DNA of 64,000 bases from Natribaculum breve (GCF_023008585.1 NZ_CP095390.1:1240001-1304000); one strand, 5' to 3'. Shown: positions 1 to 8,848, counted from the stretch's first letter. Program-made: numbers and translations. Notes: generated from the letters alone by a model not told the origin.

Positions 1-720
1 GCCGGCGTACTCCGGTCGTCCGACTACGAGACCGAGTTCGATCGAGTGCTCGTTGCACTCCACCACAGACACCTCCCCCAGCTCGACGACGCAGGACTGA
101 TCGCGTACGATCACGAGGAGAACGTCGCCGTCTACCGCGATTACGCGGCGGTCGACGCCGAGTGGATGGAGCTCGAGCTCATCGACGAGTTGCTATCGCG
201 GTTCCAGACCGGCAGCCGCAGCGACGGCGACGCGATCGGCGTGATCGAAGGGCAGACGGACGTGTACGAGTACAGCCGGGAACTGGCAGACAAGGCCGAA
301 GACGAGTTGTTTCTCGTCTACGCCTCCGACGACTTGCTCGATCAGGACTGTCTCCCACACGCGAGACGAGCGATCGAACGCGGCGTGGACATCTACGCCG
401 GATCGAAGAATCCGGCCGTCCGCGAGTACTTTCGCGAGTACCTCCCGACGGCGACCATCTGGGAACCACAGGGCGACTGGATGAACGAGCCGTCGAGGTA
501 TCCGCGAGTCGGGCGACTCATCGTCGCCGATCGCGACAAAGTCATGGTCGCCCTCTGGGACGAACCGGGCGACGACGGCACCAGAAGCGAGACGGCGATG
601 ATCGGCGAGGGAGCCGTCAACCCTCTGGTCGTACTCGTCCGCGAACTGCTGGGACCTCGACTCGACCACCTCGATTACCAGAGCGACGATTTCACGAGCG
701 GCCTCCCGTTCGAACCCTGA
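1..720 (+). CDS. Transcriptional regulator-like protein, 5' end outside window
   Basis: The reading frame is open from base 1, so the start lies upstream of the window. The visible N-terminal part (VALHHRHLPQLDDAGLIAYD) looks like the end of a winged-helix domain of the haloarchaeal DUF7344 type, where a helix and wing precede a 'product is A or B' switch. The remaining 180 residues resemble the effector-like domain of haloarchaeal HTH regulators, with a segment on handling of internal stress signals (ELADKAEDELFLVYASDDLL, then RAIERGVDIYAGSKN). No ligand can be named. It is followed by 160 bases of non-coding DNA and a convergent gene. Family assignment is by recognition only. Confidence 0.7.
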   Translation, partial: AGVLRSSDYETEFDRVLVALHHRHLPQLDDAGLIAYDHEENVAVYRDYAAVDAEWMELELIDELLSRFQTGSRSDGDAIGVIEGQTDVYEYSRELADKAEDELFLVYASDDLLDQDCLPHARRAIERGVDIYAGSKNPAVREYFREYLPTATIWEPQGDWMNEPSRYPRVGRLIVADRDKVMVALWDEPGDDGTRSETAMIGEGAVNPLVVLVRELLGPRLDHLDYQSDDFTSGLPFEP

Positions 721-887
721 CCAGACCAGGAGCCCGATACCCGACGGCGGATTCGACCACGATGGACCGACGTCGTCGCCCGATTCACGTACGAGATCGG
801 CCCGGACGAACGACGGAGCGAGGCCGTCCACGTCCACGTTCACGAAGCGTCATCCAGCCCCGACCTCGAGTAACACGCCGACCTCGG

Positions 888-1376
888 TCACACTCCGTCG
901 CCAGCCGAGGACGCGTCGGTGGTCGACTCGAGACGCTTCTCGACCGTTAGCGGACTCCGACACGTGAGCCGACAGGAAAACGCCGGATGTTCGGCGAAGT
1001 GTCTGACCAGCAGGTGGCGTCTCGACCCGGTGATCCCGGTTCGACCCACCGCTTGCGCGTCGAATCGCTCCGGCAGTCGGTCGAAGAGTCGTCGAACGGC
1101 CTCGAACGACTCGAAGACCTTGGCGTTGCCGGTCGAGGACGATCCCCGCCTCGAGACGACGTACGAGCCGTCCTCCCGGTGGGTACAGGCCGTGTAGACG
1201 AACTCGCGGCGCTCGGTCAGCGCGTCGTCGATCGCCTCCTGGAGCGCCCTGGCGTCGCGTCTGGACAGTTTCCGGGACGTTCCGTCGATCGTCAGGAAGA
1301 GCGTGCCGTCGTCGTCGACGGAGACGGCTGGAGCGTCGTCACTGCTCGAGAAGAACGCGATCAGGAGCGGGTTCAC
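888..1376 (-). CDS. Haloarchaeal conserved hypothetical protein (DUF7528-like)
   Basis: A 162-residue soluble acidic protein with no membrane segment or catalytic motif that I recognise. The central part (SVDDDGTLFLTIDGTSRKLSRRDARALQEAID) looks like a small beta-strand plus helix fold typical of uncharacterised haloarchaeal DUF proteins. The start is a GTG whose bases overlap the TGA stop of the upstream LEA-domain gene (GTGA), so the two are probably translated from one message. Function is unknown. Confidence 0.7.
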   Translation of the reverse strand: MNPLLIAFFSSSDDAPAVSVDDDGTLFLTIDGTSRKLSRRDARALQEAIDDALTERREFVYTACTHREDGSYVVSRRGSSSTGNAKVFESFEAVRRLFDRLPERFDAQAVGRTGITGSRRHLLVRHFAEHPAFSCRLTCRSPLTVEKRLESTTDASSAGDGV

Positions 1377-2407
1377 TCCGCGTCATGGACGGTCGTACAG
1401 GTGCCAGCGACAAAACAGTATCGGGACCTCCGACTCGAGTCGCCCTCGCCTAACAGATCGGTCTCGACCGTCTCCTCGTAGGTGAGCGCCTCGAGCGGTA
1501 CGGTGACCGTCGACCCGGTCGGCAGTTCGATCCGACCCTCGAATTCGACTCGCAGTTCCGAGCGCTGGTCGTTCTCGAGGTGGGTGACCCACCACTCGTC
1601 GAGGCGGTCGTGCTCGATCGCCGTCGTCGCGGTGATCGTCGTCTCCTCGCCGGACTCGAGGACCGTCCCGCTGGCGGTCTCGCCCTCGCCGACGACGACG
1701 TCGTTCATCGTGATCGTGTACCCGATCCGTGCCACCGGCACGTCGTACTCGCCGGGGTTGTACGCGTCGGCTGCCAGCTCGAGTTCGGTCCGGTTCGCGT
1801 CGACGTCTCCCCAGGACGCCCGGGTCTCGTTGAGGTACAGGACCGGGTCCGCGGCGAACGGGACGTCCGCGTCGATCGGCCTGGACTCGGTCGACTCGAA
1901 CGACGAGAGGAGGTCCGTCTCGACGGTACGGGACCGCGTAACGTCCGTACTGTATCCGAGGACGCCGATCGTCACCCGCGCGTCGACGTCGACGGTGGTT
2001 CGCTCCCCGTTTCGAACGTGTGACGCCCACCACCGAGGGATCACCGCGTTGTCCATCCACGCGGTGACGGTCTCGGTCGACGTTCCGGGTGCGACGGCGA
2101 CGCCATCGTCGCGACCCCGCGCCAGTTCGACGCCGTTCGCCCTGACGACGTAGTCGGCGGTGACGTCGACTGCCCGCGTGCCGATCGGGTTCGGATTGTC
2201 GACGGTCAGCGTGGCTCGAACCTCCGTCTGCGAGTCGTTGACCGCCCCGAACTCGCCGTCGACGCGCTCGACGGTGGGAACGCCGACGAGTCCGACGACG
2301 AACGCACCCGCGATGACGACGACCAGCGAGAGAGCGATCGTCACTGCGGCACGGAGCTTGCTGCCAAAGAGGATCGACGTCGGAGTCGCGATCACGATCG
2401 ATTCCAC
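1373..2407 (-). CDS. LEA type 2 / WHy-domain membrane-anchored protein
   Basis: A 344-residue protein with one hydrophobic segment near the N terminus (about residues 18-42) and two tandem WHy/LEA14-type beta-sandwich domains (about 50-165 and 185-320). Each domain carries the family's variation on TLTVDNPNPI and ELAADAYNPG, with alternating strands. LEA14-like domains are linked to desiccation tolerance in plants and are common in haloarchaea, here most likely exposed outside the cell on a membrane anchor. The start is GTG at 2407. It overlaps the following gene by GTGA. No typical TATA box sits at -26; a palindromic element lies 47 bases upstream. Confidence 0.8.
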   Translation of the reverse strand: MESIVIATPTSILFGSKLRAAVTIALSLVVVIAGAFVVGLVGVPTVERVDGEFGAVNDSQTEVRATLTVDNPNPIGTRAVDVTADYVVRANGVELARGRDDGVAVAPGTSTETVTAWMDNAVIPRWWASHVRNGERTTVDVDARVTIGVLGYSTDVTRSRTVETDLLSSFESTESRPIDADVPFAADPVLYLNETRASWGDVDANRTELELAADAYNPGEYDVPVARIGYTITMNDVVVGEGETASGTVLESGEETTITATTAIEHDRLDEWWVTHLENDQRSELRVEFEGRIELPTGSTVTVPLEALTYEETVETDLLGEGDSSRRSRYCFVAGTCTTVHDAE

Positions 2408-2453
2408 GTTCGATCGCGTTCCACCACGGCGAGTGGTATGAGTCTGGAGGTGG

Positions 2454-2535
2454 TATACTGCCGGACAAAAGTCAGTGAAGACTCGATCGCGTCTCGAGTG
2501 CGATCGATGTCAGAACCGTTTTGTCCGGCAGTATA
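2454..2535. repeat. Nested palindrome, diverged member of the 78-bp family
   Basis: The outer arms are a perfect 17-bp inverted repeat (TATACTGCCGGACAAAA at 2454-2470 and its complement at 2519-2535). Inside is a second perfect inverted repeat, TCGATCGC at 2483-2490 and GCGATCGA at 2500-2507. The outer 12 bases match the end of the adjacent 78-bp repeat (TACTGCCGGAC). It directly abuts that repeat and lies in the divergent promoter region between the LEA gene and the small membrane protein. Confidence 0.85.
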
Positions 2536-2613
2536 TACTATCGGACGTAACTGTGTGAAGATTCTCGCGACCCCGGGACGGCGAGAATCTTTCACGACTT
2601 ACGTCCGGCAGTA
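2536..2613 (+). repeat. 78-bp palindromic repeat, copy 1
   Basis: The element starts TACTATCGGACGTAA and ends TTACGTCCGGCAGTA, which are near-perfect inverted ends. The middle is a stem AGATTCTCGC / GCGAGAATCT around a CCCCGGG-containing loop. Compared with copies 2 and 3 it differs at one position, a C to G change at the stem-loop junction. It sits between divergently transcribed genes, and its flanks are not direct repeats. Confidence 0.95.
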
Positions 2614-2711
2614 CAATCTCGTACTTCGAAACGGTCGGATCGCCCTCGAGACGACGCGACTCTGTCGACGAATGAGTGCAATTAAGAGACCCCCACTACA
2701 AACGGTGCCAC

Positions 2712-2897
2712 ATGGCTGCATCAACGGAAACGACGGACAAAGGCATCGGACTCGCGATCGCGTTCGCCGTCGTCGCGGTACTCGGCGCGTTCGCGATGTT
2801 CGCCGGTGCACCGAACATCGAAGCCGCCTGGGGATTCGCCGCTGCCGTTCTCTTCGGCGGGCTCGCAGTCGCGGCGATCCACGCCTACTGGGGCTAA
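2712..2897 (+). CDS. Small two-TM membrane protein (DUF7525-like)
   Basis: A 61-residue protein: a short polar N terminus, then two hydrophobic helices (about residues 13-31 and 39-58) joined by a short GAPNIEAAWG turn. This layout matches a family of tiny conserved haloarchaeal membrane proteins of unknown role. The ATG at 2712 was chosen over in-frame upstream codons because an AATTAAGA box lies about 27 bases before it, fitting a leaderless transcript. Confidence 0.75.
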   Translation: MAASTETTDKGIGLAIAFAVVAVLGAFAMFAGAPNIEAAWGFAAAVLFGGLAVAAIHAYWG

Positions 2898-3059
2898 GCG
2901 GCGCGTCACCGCGACGCCAGAAACGACGCTCAAACGGCAGTAACTGCCGTCCTTCTCGAGGACAACGGCGAATTACCGACGGTCGTCGATTTCCCGTACG
3001 TAATTGAAGGAGTCTACCAACAGTTAAGACGCCAGACGGCCTAGGCCTAGGTGACGACG

Positions 3060-3284
3060 ATGACCGACTACTCCGACGAAGAGCAGCGAATCCTCTCGTA
3101 CCTCCGCGAGAGTGCCGCCCGTGGCGAGCAATACTTCCGGGCGAAGAACATCGCGGAAGCGATCGGACTCTCTTCGAAACAGGTCGGTGCGCGTCTGCCG
3201 CACCTCGCAGAGAAATCCGACGACGTCGACATCGAAAAGTGGGGACGCGCGCGCTCGACGACGTGGAAAGTGACGCTCAGTTGA
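3060..3284 (+). CDS. Small winged-helix protein (DUF7123-like)
   Basis: A 74-residue protein whose sequence (EEQRILSYLRESAARGEQYF, then KNIAEAIGLSSKQVGARLPHL) is a clear winged helix-turn-helix, with the recognition helix around residues 33-50 and a wing ending in STTWKVTLS. This is typical of single-domain haloarchaeal DNA-binding proteins. An in-frame GTG lies nine bases upstream; ATG at 3060 is preferred. A palindromic CCTAGGCCTAGG precedes the start at 3040-3051. Targets cannot be inferred. Confidence 0.8.
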   Translation: MTDYSDEEQRILSYLRESAARGEQYFRAKNIAEAIGLSSKQVGARLPHLAEKSDDVDIEKWGRARSTTWKVTLS

Positions 3285-3341
3285 ACGACGAGCGTGGCTG
3301 CTTTCACCGTCTTTTTACCCGCGTGACACGGACGTATCGAC

Positions 3342-3764
3342 ATGACCGTTCGGGTCCAGCGTACGTTCGAACTCGCGATTCCGCCCGATCAGGTGTGGGA
3401 GTTCATCTCCGATCCCGGGAACCGCGCCCGATCGATCAGCGTCGTCGGTGAATACACCGTCAACGACGCAGACGCGACGCACGTAACCTGGCACGTGGAG
3501 TTACCGATCCCGCTCGTGCGACGGACGATCACCGTCGAGACAGAAGACGTTACCCGACGGCCACCGGAGTACGTGAAGTTCGTCGGCCGATCGAAGGTGA
3601 TGAACGTCACTGGCGAACACGAGATCGAACCGAGAGACGGCGGCAGCCGGCTCGTAAACGAGTTCGTCGTCGAGGGCAAGGTCCCCGGCGTCGAGACGTT
3701 CTTCGAACGAAACCTCGACGACGAACTCGAGAACCTGCGTCGCAACCTCGAGGCCTCAGGATGA
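3342..3764 (+). CDS. SRPBCC-family (polyketide cyclase/CoxG-like) protein
   Basis: A 140-residue START-like domain. The N-terminal strand and helix (MTVRVQRTFELAIPPDQVWE FISDP), the central antiparallel strands and the long C-terminal helix (TFFERNLDDELENLRRNLEA) follow the SRPBCC fold, which makes a hydrophobic ligand-binding cavity. The ligand is not predictable. The TGA stop overlaps the ATG of the nitrilase-family gene (ATGA), so the two are co-translated and may share a substrate class. Confidence 0.85.
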   Translation: MTVRVQRTFELAIPPDQVWEFISDPGNRARSISVVGEYTVNDADATHVTWHVELPIPLVRRTITVETEDVTRRPPEYVKFVGRSKVMNVTGEHEIEPRDGGSRLVNEFVVEGKVPGVETFFERNLDDELENLRRNLEASG

Positions 3765-4573
3765 CCGAGACGACGATCGCACTCGCCCAGCTCGAGATCG
3801 AAGCGGGAGACGTCGACGGCAACGCCGAGCGAGCGCTCGAGGCCGTCTCGAGGGCCGCAGACCGTGGCGCGGACCTCGTCGCCCTCCCCGAACTGTTCAC
3901 CGTCGGCTACTTCGCGTTCGACCTCTACGAGCGGTACGCGGAGCCGATCGAGGGGGAGACGTTCACGCGCCTGCGGGAGGCGGCGGCCGACCACGACGTC
4001 GCCGTCCTCGCGGGAACCATCGTCGAGGATCTCGCGGCGACCGAGTCGGTCGAGACCCCGGCCGCCGAGGGCCTGGCGAACACGGCCGCGCTGTTCGACT
4101 CGAGTGGCGACCTCGAACTCGTCTATCGCAAACACCACCTCTTCGGGTACGACTCCGCCGAGAACGAACTGCTCGTCCCCGGTGAACGGCTCGAGACGGC
4201 CGAGATCGGCGGCTTCACCGTCGGAGTAACGACCTGTTACGACCTCCGGTTCCCGAAACTCTACCGGAACCTGGTCGACGCCGGCGTCGATCTCGTCTGC
4301 GTCCCGAGCGCGTGGCCCTACCCCCGGATCGAACACTGGAACACGCTCTCGCGAGCCCGCGCGATCGAGAACCAGTGTTACGTCGCGACGATCAACGGAT
4401 CGGGGTCGTTCGCGGACGCGACGTTGCTCGGCCGGTCGACCGTCCACGATCCGTGGGGCGTGGCCGTGGCCTCGAGTGGCGACGAACCGACGATCGTGAC
4501 CGCCGAGATCGACCCGCAGCGAGTAACGTCGGTCCGCGAGGAGTTCCCCGCTCTCCGGGACCGACGGCTGTAA
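3761..4573 (+). CDS. Carbon-nitrogen hydrolase (nitrilase/omega-amidase family)
   Basis: A 270-residue single-domain member of the nitrilase superfamily, which hydrolyses nitriles or amides through a Glu-Lys-Cys triad. All three residues are visible: Glu near residue 43 (ALPELF), Lys near 123 (YRKHHLF) and Cys near 157 (TTCYDLRFP). Full length and apparently intact. Such enzymes include omega-amidase, which clears alpha-keto acid amides, but the substrate cannot be read from sequence. Overlaps the upstream SRPBCC gene by four bases. Confidence 0.9.
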   Translation: MTETTIALAQLEIEAGDVDGNAERALEAVSRAADRGADLVALPELFTVGYFAFDLYERYAEPIEGETFTRLREAAADHDVAVLAGTIVEDLAATESVETPAAEGLANTAALFDSSGDLELVYRKHHLFGYDSAENELLVPGERLETAEIGGFTVGVTTCYDLRFPKLYRNLVDAGVDLVCVPSAWPYPRIEHWNTLSRARAIENQCYVATINGSGSFADATLLGRSTVHDPWGVAVASSGDEPTIVTAEIDPQRVTSVREEFPALRDRRL

Positions 4574-4979
4574 GTTCGTCGCTGGCCTCGCCAACCAGTA
4601 CCCCCATCCGCGTCGACTGCACGGTCGAATCGACCCGCACCGCCGGATTCGACTCTGCAGTTCATACTGTCCAGTCGTGTCAGACTCGAGACGACACTAG
4701 CGGCCACGCGTTCCGGACCCGCTGGATTTTAGTTGTTCGGGACCAACGCTTATACGCCGGAAGACGGCGCTTTTCACGTCGCCGACCGGCACACCGGACC
4801 GCTGGCCCGCCGCTGCTCGTCTCCCGGGAGAGCAGATCCACGTCTCGTCCGCACCTTTCGCCACCTCGTCCGCGCCTCTCGCCTCCTCGTCCACGCCTTT
4901 CGCTATCGGCTCCGGTTCCCCTCGAGAACTGCAGTTTGCACGTCGGTCGATCCGCCACTCGAGACGACGGGATCGCGGT
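4574..4979. other. Non-coding gap with a 3 x 21-bp tandem repeat
   Basis: Between convergent genes. Contains three tandem units starting at 4844, 4865 and 4886 (each begins CTCGTCC and ends in a CTTTCGC or CTCTCGC block), ending near 4906. Two short AT-rich patches (4726-4755) could be promoter-like, but no gene follows in the right place. I see no convincing ORF here. Confidence 0.6.
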
Positions 4980-6566
4980 CTACTCGTCGTCTGCGGTCTT
5001 GATGTCCGCCGACAGCCCCTGGGCCATCTCGATCTCTTTCGAGTTGTTCATCGTCCAGGCGGTTCGCTCGGTGACGGCCTCGATGGCCTCTCGAGCGGAG
5101 GGGTAGCCGTTGCCGGACTTCTTGACGCCGCCGAAGGGCAACTGCACCTCCGCACCGATACACGGGAGGTTGGCGTAGGCCAGTCCGAGGTCGGCGTAGT
5201 CGCGGAAGTAGTTGATCTGGCGGTAGTCCTCCGAGATGATCGCGCCGGCGAGACCGTACGGCGTGTCGTTGTGGATCTCGACCGCTCGTTCGATGCCACC
5301 GGAGTACTTCATCAGGGCGACGTGGGGGCCGAAACATTCCTCTTTGATACACCGCAGGTCCGGGTCGTAGTCGATCTCGTAGACGAACGGCCCCACCCAG
5401 TAGCCGTTCGCGTAGCTACCGCTACGCTCACCACCGGCGGCAGTAGCCGCCCCCTCCTCGTTGCCCTCGGGAATCTCCTCGTCGTCGAGTTCGTACCGGT
5501 CGACGAGTACCTCCCCGCCTTCCTTCTCGGCGAGTTCGTTGTGTTTGCGGATCTTCTCGAGGTGTGCCGGCTCGATGGCGGGGCCCATGAACGTGTCCGC
5601 AGAGAGTGGGTCGCCGACGGCGACGCTCTCGGCGAGGTCGACGAACCGGGCTTTGAACTCGTCGTAGACGTCCTCGTGGACGATCAGCCGTTCGGAGGAG
5701 ACACAGCGCTGGCCGGTCGTCTTGAACGAGGACATGATCGCCGAGTGGACGGCGACGTCGAGGTCCGCGTGCTCCGTGACGACGATGCCGTTTTTGCCGC
5801 CCATCTCGCAGGCGGCGAGTTTGCCGGGTTCGCCGCCGACCTTGCCGGCGATCTCGTGGCCGACTTCCGCCGAGCCGGTAAAGAGGACGGTGTCGACTCG
5901 AGGGTCGTCGACGATGGCGGCACCGGCGTCGCCGTAGCCCTGGACCATGTTGAACACGCCCTCGGGGACGCCGGCGTCTGCCATCATCTCGGCGACGACC
6001 TGGCCACACCACGGCGTCTGTTCGGCGGGCTTCCAGACGACGGTGTTGCCCTCGACCAGCGCGATCGCCATGTGCCAGAACGGGATGGCGACCGGGAAGT
6101 TCCACGGGGTGATACAGCCGATCACGCCGCGTGGCTTGCGGCGCATGTACGAGTCCTTGCTCGGGATCTCGCTCGGGACCACGTCGCCGTGGGGGTGGCG
6201 GGCGTTTCCGGCCGCCCACTCGACCATGTGCGCCGCCTCGACGACGTCCGCTTTCCCCTCGGAGATCTCCTTGCCACACTCTCTGGTAACGATCTCGCCC
6301 AGTTCGTCGGTTCGTTCGCGCAGTTCGTGGTAGATGTCCCAGAGGTACTCCGCGCGATCGACGTACGACAGCGACCGCCACTCGTCGAAGGCCGCCTCGG
6401 CCGCCTCGAGTGCGGCGTCGACGTCCGACTCTGTGGCACGATGGAACTCCGCGAGTGGCTCGCCAGTCGCCGGGTTCGTGCTCTCGAACGTCTCCGAGCC
6501 CTCGCCGTCGATCCACTCGCCACCGACGTAGTGACCGTGGACCTGTCCTGAGGTTTGCTGGCCCAT
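4980..6566 (-). CDS. NAD(P)-dependent aldehyde dehydrogenase
   Basis: A 528-residue ALDH-fold enzyme that oxidises an aldehyde to a carboxylate using NAD(P)+. The catalytic Cys is in GQRCVSSERL (about residue 288) and the general-base Glu in ACEMGGKNG (about 251). A GFTGS-like cofactor motif is present as VLFTGSAEVG. The C-terminal half carries an acidic loop (DELDDEEIPEGNEEGAAT region) that many ALDHs lack. The start is uncertain: a TATATA box at 6607-6613 fits transcription from near GTG at 6584, giving either six extra residues or an 18-base leader before ATG 6566. The physiological aldehyde is unknown. Confidence 0.88.
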   Translation of the reverse strand: MGQQTSGQVHGHYVGGEWIDGEGSETFESTNPATGEPLAEFHRATESDVDAALEAAEAAFDEWRSLSYVDRAEYLWDIYHELRERTDELGEIVTRECGKEISEGKADVVEAAHMVEWAAGNARHPHGDVVPSEIPSKDSYMRRKPRGVIGCITPWNFPVAIPFWHMAIALVEGNTVVWKPAEQTPWCGQVVAEMMADAGVPEGVFNMVQGYGDAGAAIVDDPRVDTVLFTGSAEVGHEIAGKVGGEPGKLAACEMGGKNGIVVTEHADLDVAVHSAIMSSFKTTGQRCVSSERLIVHEDVYDEFKARFVDLAESVAVGDPLSADTFMGPAIEPAHLEKIRKHNELAEKEGGEVLVDRYELDDEEIPEGNEEGAATAAGGERSGSYANGYWVGPFVYEIDYDPDLRCIKEECFGPHVALMKYSGGIERAVEIHNDTPYGLAGAIISEDYRQINYFRDYADLGLAYANLPCIGAEVQLPFGGVKKSGNGYPSAREAIEAVTERTAWTMNNSKEIEMAQGLSADIKTADDE

Positions 6567-6733
6567 ACCAGGCAATATTTTCACCGGCCAAAAGCAAAAA
6601 GCCTGCTATATATCCGGATGGAAACTCGCCATCACCCAGACGCGACGCACCTGTCCGGCCGTCGAGAACTCACGACGCCGGCTGGAACCGCTTCCCGGTG
6701 TCGGCGCGAGACGGCACGGGTGGGTCGACCGGG

Positions 6734-7546
6734 TTATCGCCCGGAGTCGAGGTCGGCGACCTTCTCGACTTCGCTTCGTAACTGTGTCGAATCGAAGTCG
6801 TGGTCGGGTCGAAGCCGAACGAAGTCGAGGAACTCTCGCGCCGAGAGGAGACGCGACGGGTCGTACGCCGTCGCCGCCGTGCGGACGGTCGCTCGAGCGC
6901 CGATCCGTGGCTCGAGGACCGCCATCGCACACGCGAGGTCGTAGGCGCTCGTCTCCGAGACGCGGTCGTCTCGCACCCGGGTGGCGTCGATGAAGTAGAG
7001 TTCGCCCTCGCGATAGAGGATGTTCTCCGCGCGAAGGTCGCCGTGTGCCAGTCCGTGCTCGTGTAGCGTCGCCAGCATCTCGAAGAGGTCCGGCGCGAGG
7101 TCGCGTACCGCCTCGTCGGCGAGGTCGCCGAGCGTCTCGAACGACGGAAGGTACTCCAAGACGAGAACGCCGAGTCCGTTGACCTCGAAGGCCTCGATCG
7201 GACGCGGCGCGTTGAGACCGATCTCGCGCATGCGCTTGGTCGCCTCGTACTCGTGTTCGACCATCTCCCGTGGCGTGTCGAACCGGTCGAAAAACCCCTC
7301 CGTGCCCGAGGAGAACGCGCCGACGTTTCGTCCCGTCGTGAGCAGCGCGTGGACGAGCGCGTTCTGGCGCGTGACGATCTTGACGAACCACTCGTCGTCG
7401 ATGACACACGGCGTCGACAGCCAGTTGTCGGTCTCGAGGAACTCGACGCGGACGACCTCCCGGTCGTACCGTTCCGCCAGCGTTCGGAAGACGCGCTCGA
7501 GGCGGCTCCAGTCGACGGTCCCTCGTGCGAGCTGGCGGAGGTCCAT
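6734..7546 (-). CDS. RIO/Bud32-type protein kinase-like protein
   Basis: A 270-residue small kinase-fold protein. The catalytic loop HGDLRAENILY (about residues 186-196) and the metal-binding FIDATR replacing DFG resemble the RIO and Bud32/piD261 atypical kinases; the Lys of the nucleotide site may be in WFVKIVTR. The role could be phosphorylation of a protein or small metabolite, or ATPase activity. ATG at 7546 is supported by a TATA-like ATAAATG box at 7571-7577, 25-31 bases upstream. It is divergently transcribed from the membrane protein at 7669. Confidence 0.75.
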   Translation of the reverse strand: MDLRQLARGTVDWSRLERVFRTLAERYDREVVRVEFLETDNWLSTPCVIDDEWFVKIVTRQNALVHALLTTGRNVGAFSSGTEGFFDRFDTPREMVEHEYEATKRMREIGLNAPRPIEAFEVNGLGVLVLEYLPSFETLGDLADEAVRDLAPDLFEMLATLHEHGLAHGDLRAENILYREGELYFIDATRVRDDRVSETSAYDLACAMAVLEPRIGARATVRTAATAYDPSRLLSAREFLDFVRLRPDHDFDSTQLRSEVEKVADLDSGR

Positions 7547-7668
7547 ACGTCGGCCAAAGGAAAGCTGGCCATAAATGCATCTCGGAGTCGCGAGTCCGGC
7601 CGCTCGAACGGACGATCGACCGAACGTATCAGTAGGATTTTGTTCATCGGGATACAATACCGGTACGA

Positions 7669-8769
7669 ATGTACGCTGTCGACGATTTGAGCGACGCGAT
7701 CGACGTAACTCGAGAGTTCCTGACGCCGATCCGGCCAGGGACGTGGCTCAAACTCGCGATCGTCGTCTTCTTCGTCGGCGGTCCCGGGCTGAGTACGCCG
7801 ACGACCCCGACGGGAGACGTCGGTCCCACCGTCGACGGGCCGACGCCCGACGCGGTCGAACCGGCGCTCCCGACGGGTGACGTCCTCGCGTTCGTCGCCG
7901 TGATCGCCGCGGTCGCGATCACGATATGGCTCGTGTTCGCGCTCGTCGGCTCGATCATGGAGTTCGTCTTCATCGAATCGCTCCGGGCGTCTACGGTCCA
8001 CGTCAGGCGGTACGCGAGCGCGAACCTCGGCCACGCCGTACAGCTGTTTCTCTTCCGGGTCGTCGCCACGCTCGTCGTCTTCGTCCTCGTCGGCGTCCCA
8101 GCGCTCGCCGTGATTCTCTCGGCGGAGTCGCTGGGATCGGTCTCGATCGGCCTGCTTCTGCTGATCGCGCTGGCTGCGATCCCGCTCTCGATCGCGTACG
8201 CCATCGTCACGAGCTTTACGACCGTCTTCGTCGCCCCGGTCATGTTACTCGAGGATCGGGGCATCGTCGCGGCGTGGCGACGGTTCTGGCCGACGTTCAC
8301 CGCGAACTGGAAGGAGTACGGCGTCTACCTGGTGCTCGCCTGGATCGTCCAGTTCGCGCTCGGCTTCGCGGTCGCGTTTCTCGCGGCGTTCGGTGGCATC
8401 GCACTGGCGATCCCGTTTGGCATCCTGATCGTCGTCTTGCTCGCGCTCGGACCGGTCGGCGTCGCGCTCGCGGTCGGCGTCGGCCTCGTCGCCCTCGTCG
8501 TCTTTTTGTTCCTCGTGGCGCTGCTCCAGGTGCCCGTCTACTCGTACCTGCGATACTACGCCCTCTTGCTCCTGGGCGATACGAACGAGGAACTCGATCT
8601 GATCCCCGACCAGCGGGCGGCCGTCCGAAGCGACGGCGGCGAGTGGGACGAGCAGTCCGACGACGAGTGGGGCGAATCGGACGAGCGAGACGACCAGTCC
8701 GACGACGAGTGGGGCGAATCGGACGAGCGAGACGACCAGTCCGACGACGACCGAAACGGGTGGGAGTGA
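7669..8769 (+). CDS. Multi-pass membrane protein with acidic tandem-repeat tail (DUF7544-like)
   Basis: A 366-residue integral membrane protein with about six hydrophobic segments between residues 27 and 300, separated early on by a Pro/Thr/Asp-rich loop (about 41-72). The last 45 residues are hydrophilic and contain two identical 14-residue units (DDEWGESDERDDQS) encoded by a perfect 42-bp tandem duplication at 8659-8742. No transporter or enzyme motif is recognised. It resembles the haloarchaeal DUF7544/DUF4013 group of unknown function. Confidence 0.78.
   Translation: MYAVDDLSDAIDVTREFLTPIRPGTWLKLAIVVFFVGGPGLSTPTTPTGDVGPTVDGPTPDAVEPALPTGDVLAFVAVIAAVAITIWLVFALVGSIMEFVFIESLRASTVHVRRYASANLGHAVQLFLFRVVATLVVFVLVGVPALAVILSAESLGSVSIGLLLLIALAAIPLSIAYAIVTSFTTVFVAPVMLLEDRGIVAAWRRFWPTFTANWKEYGVYLVLAWIVQFALGFAVAFLAAFGGIALAIPFGILIVVLLALGPVGVALAVGVGLVALVVFLFLVALLQVPVYSYLRYYALLLLGDTNEELDLIPDQRAAVRSDGGEWDEQSDDEWGESDERDDQSDDEWGESDERDDQSDDDRNGWE
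8659..8742 (+). repeat. Two perfect 42-bp tandem repeats inside a CDS
   Basis: Units 8659-8700 and 8701-8742 are identical and keep the frame, encoding an acidic 14-residue cytoplasmic or external tail unit. Identity at the DNA level points to recent slippage, so copy number may vary between strains. Confidence 0.9.
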
Positions 8770-8819
8770 CCGGACTCGAGTCGCCGACTCCCGTCGACAC
8801 GTCGTCTCGTTTCAGTGCG

Positions 8820-8827
8820 CTTATTTG
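8820..8827 (+). promoter_or_regulatory. TATA box for a small ORF
   Basis: CTTATTTG lies 22-29 bases before the ATG at 8849, the usual distance for a leaderless archaeal transcript. It stands out against GC-rich surroundings and places the first start codon at the 31-codon ORF rather than at the membrane protein that follows. Confidence 0.6.
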
Positions 8828-8848
8828 ACGCGTCGGCAAGGTGTGCAC

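Noticed and set aside
5271..6551. Long plus-strand ORF antisense to the aldehyde dehydrogenase
   Set aside because: Frame shadow caused by GC-rich codon bias; the minus-strand gene has full ALDH motifs.
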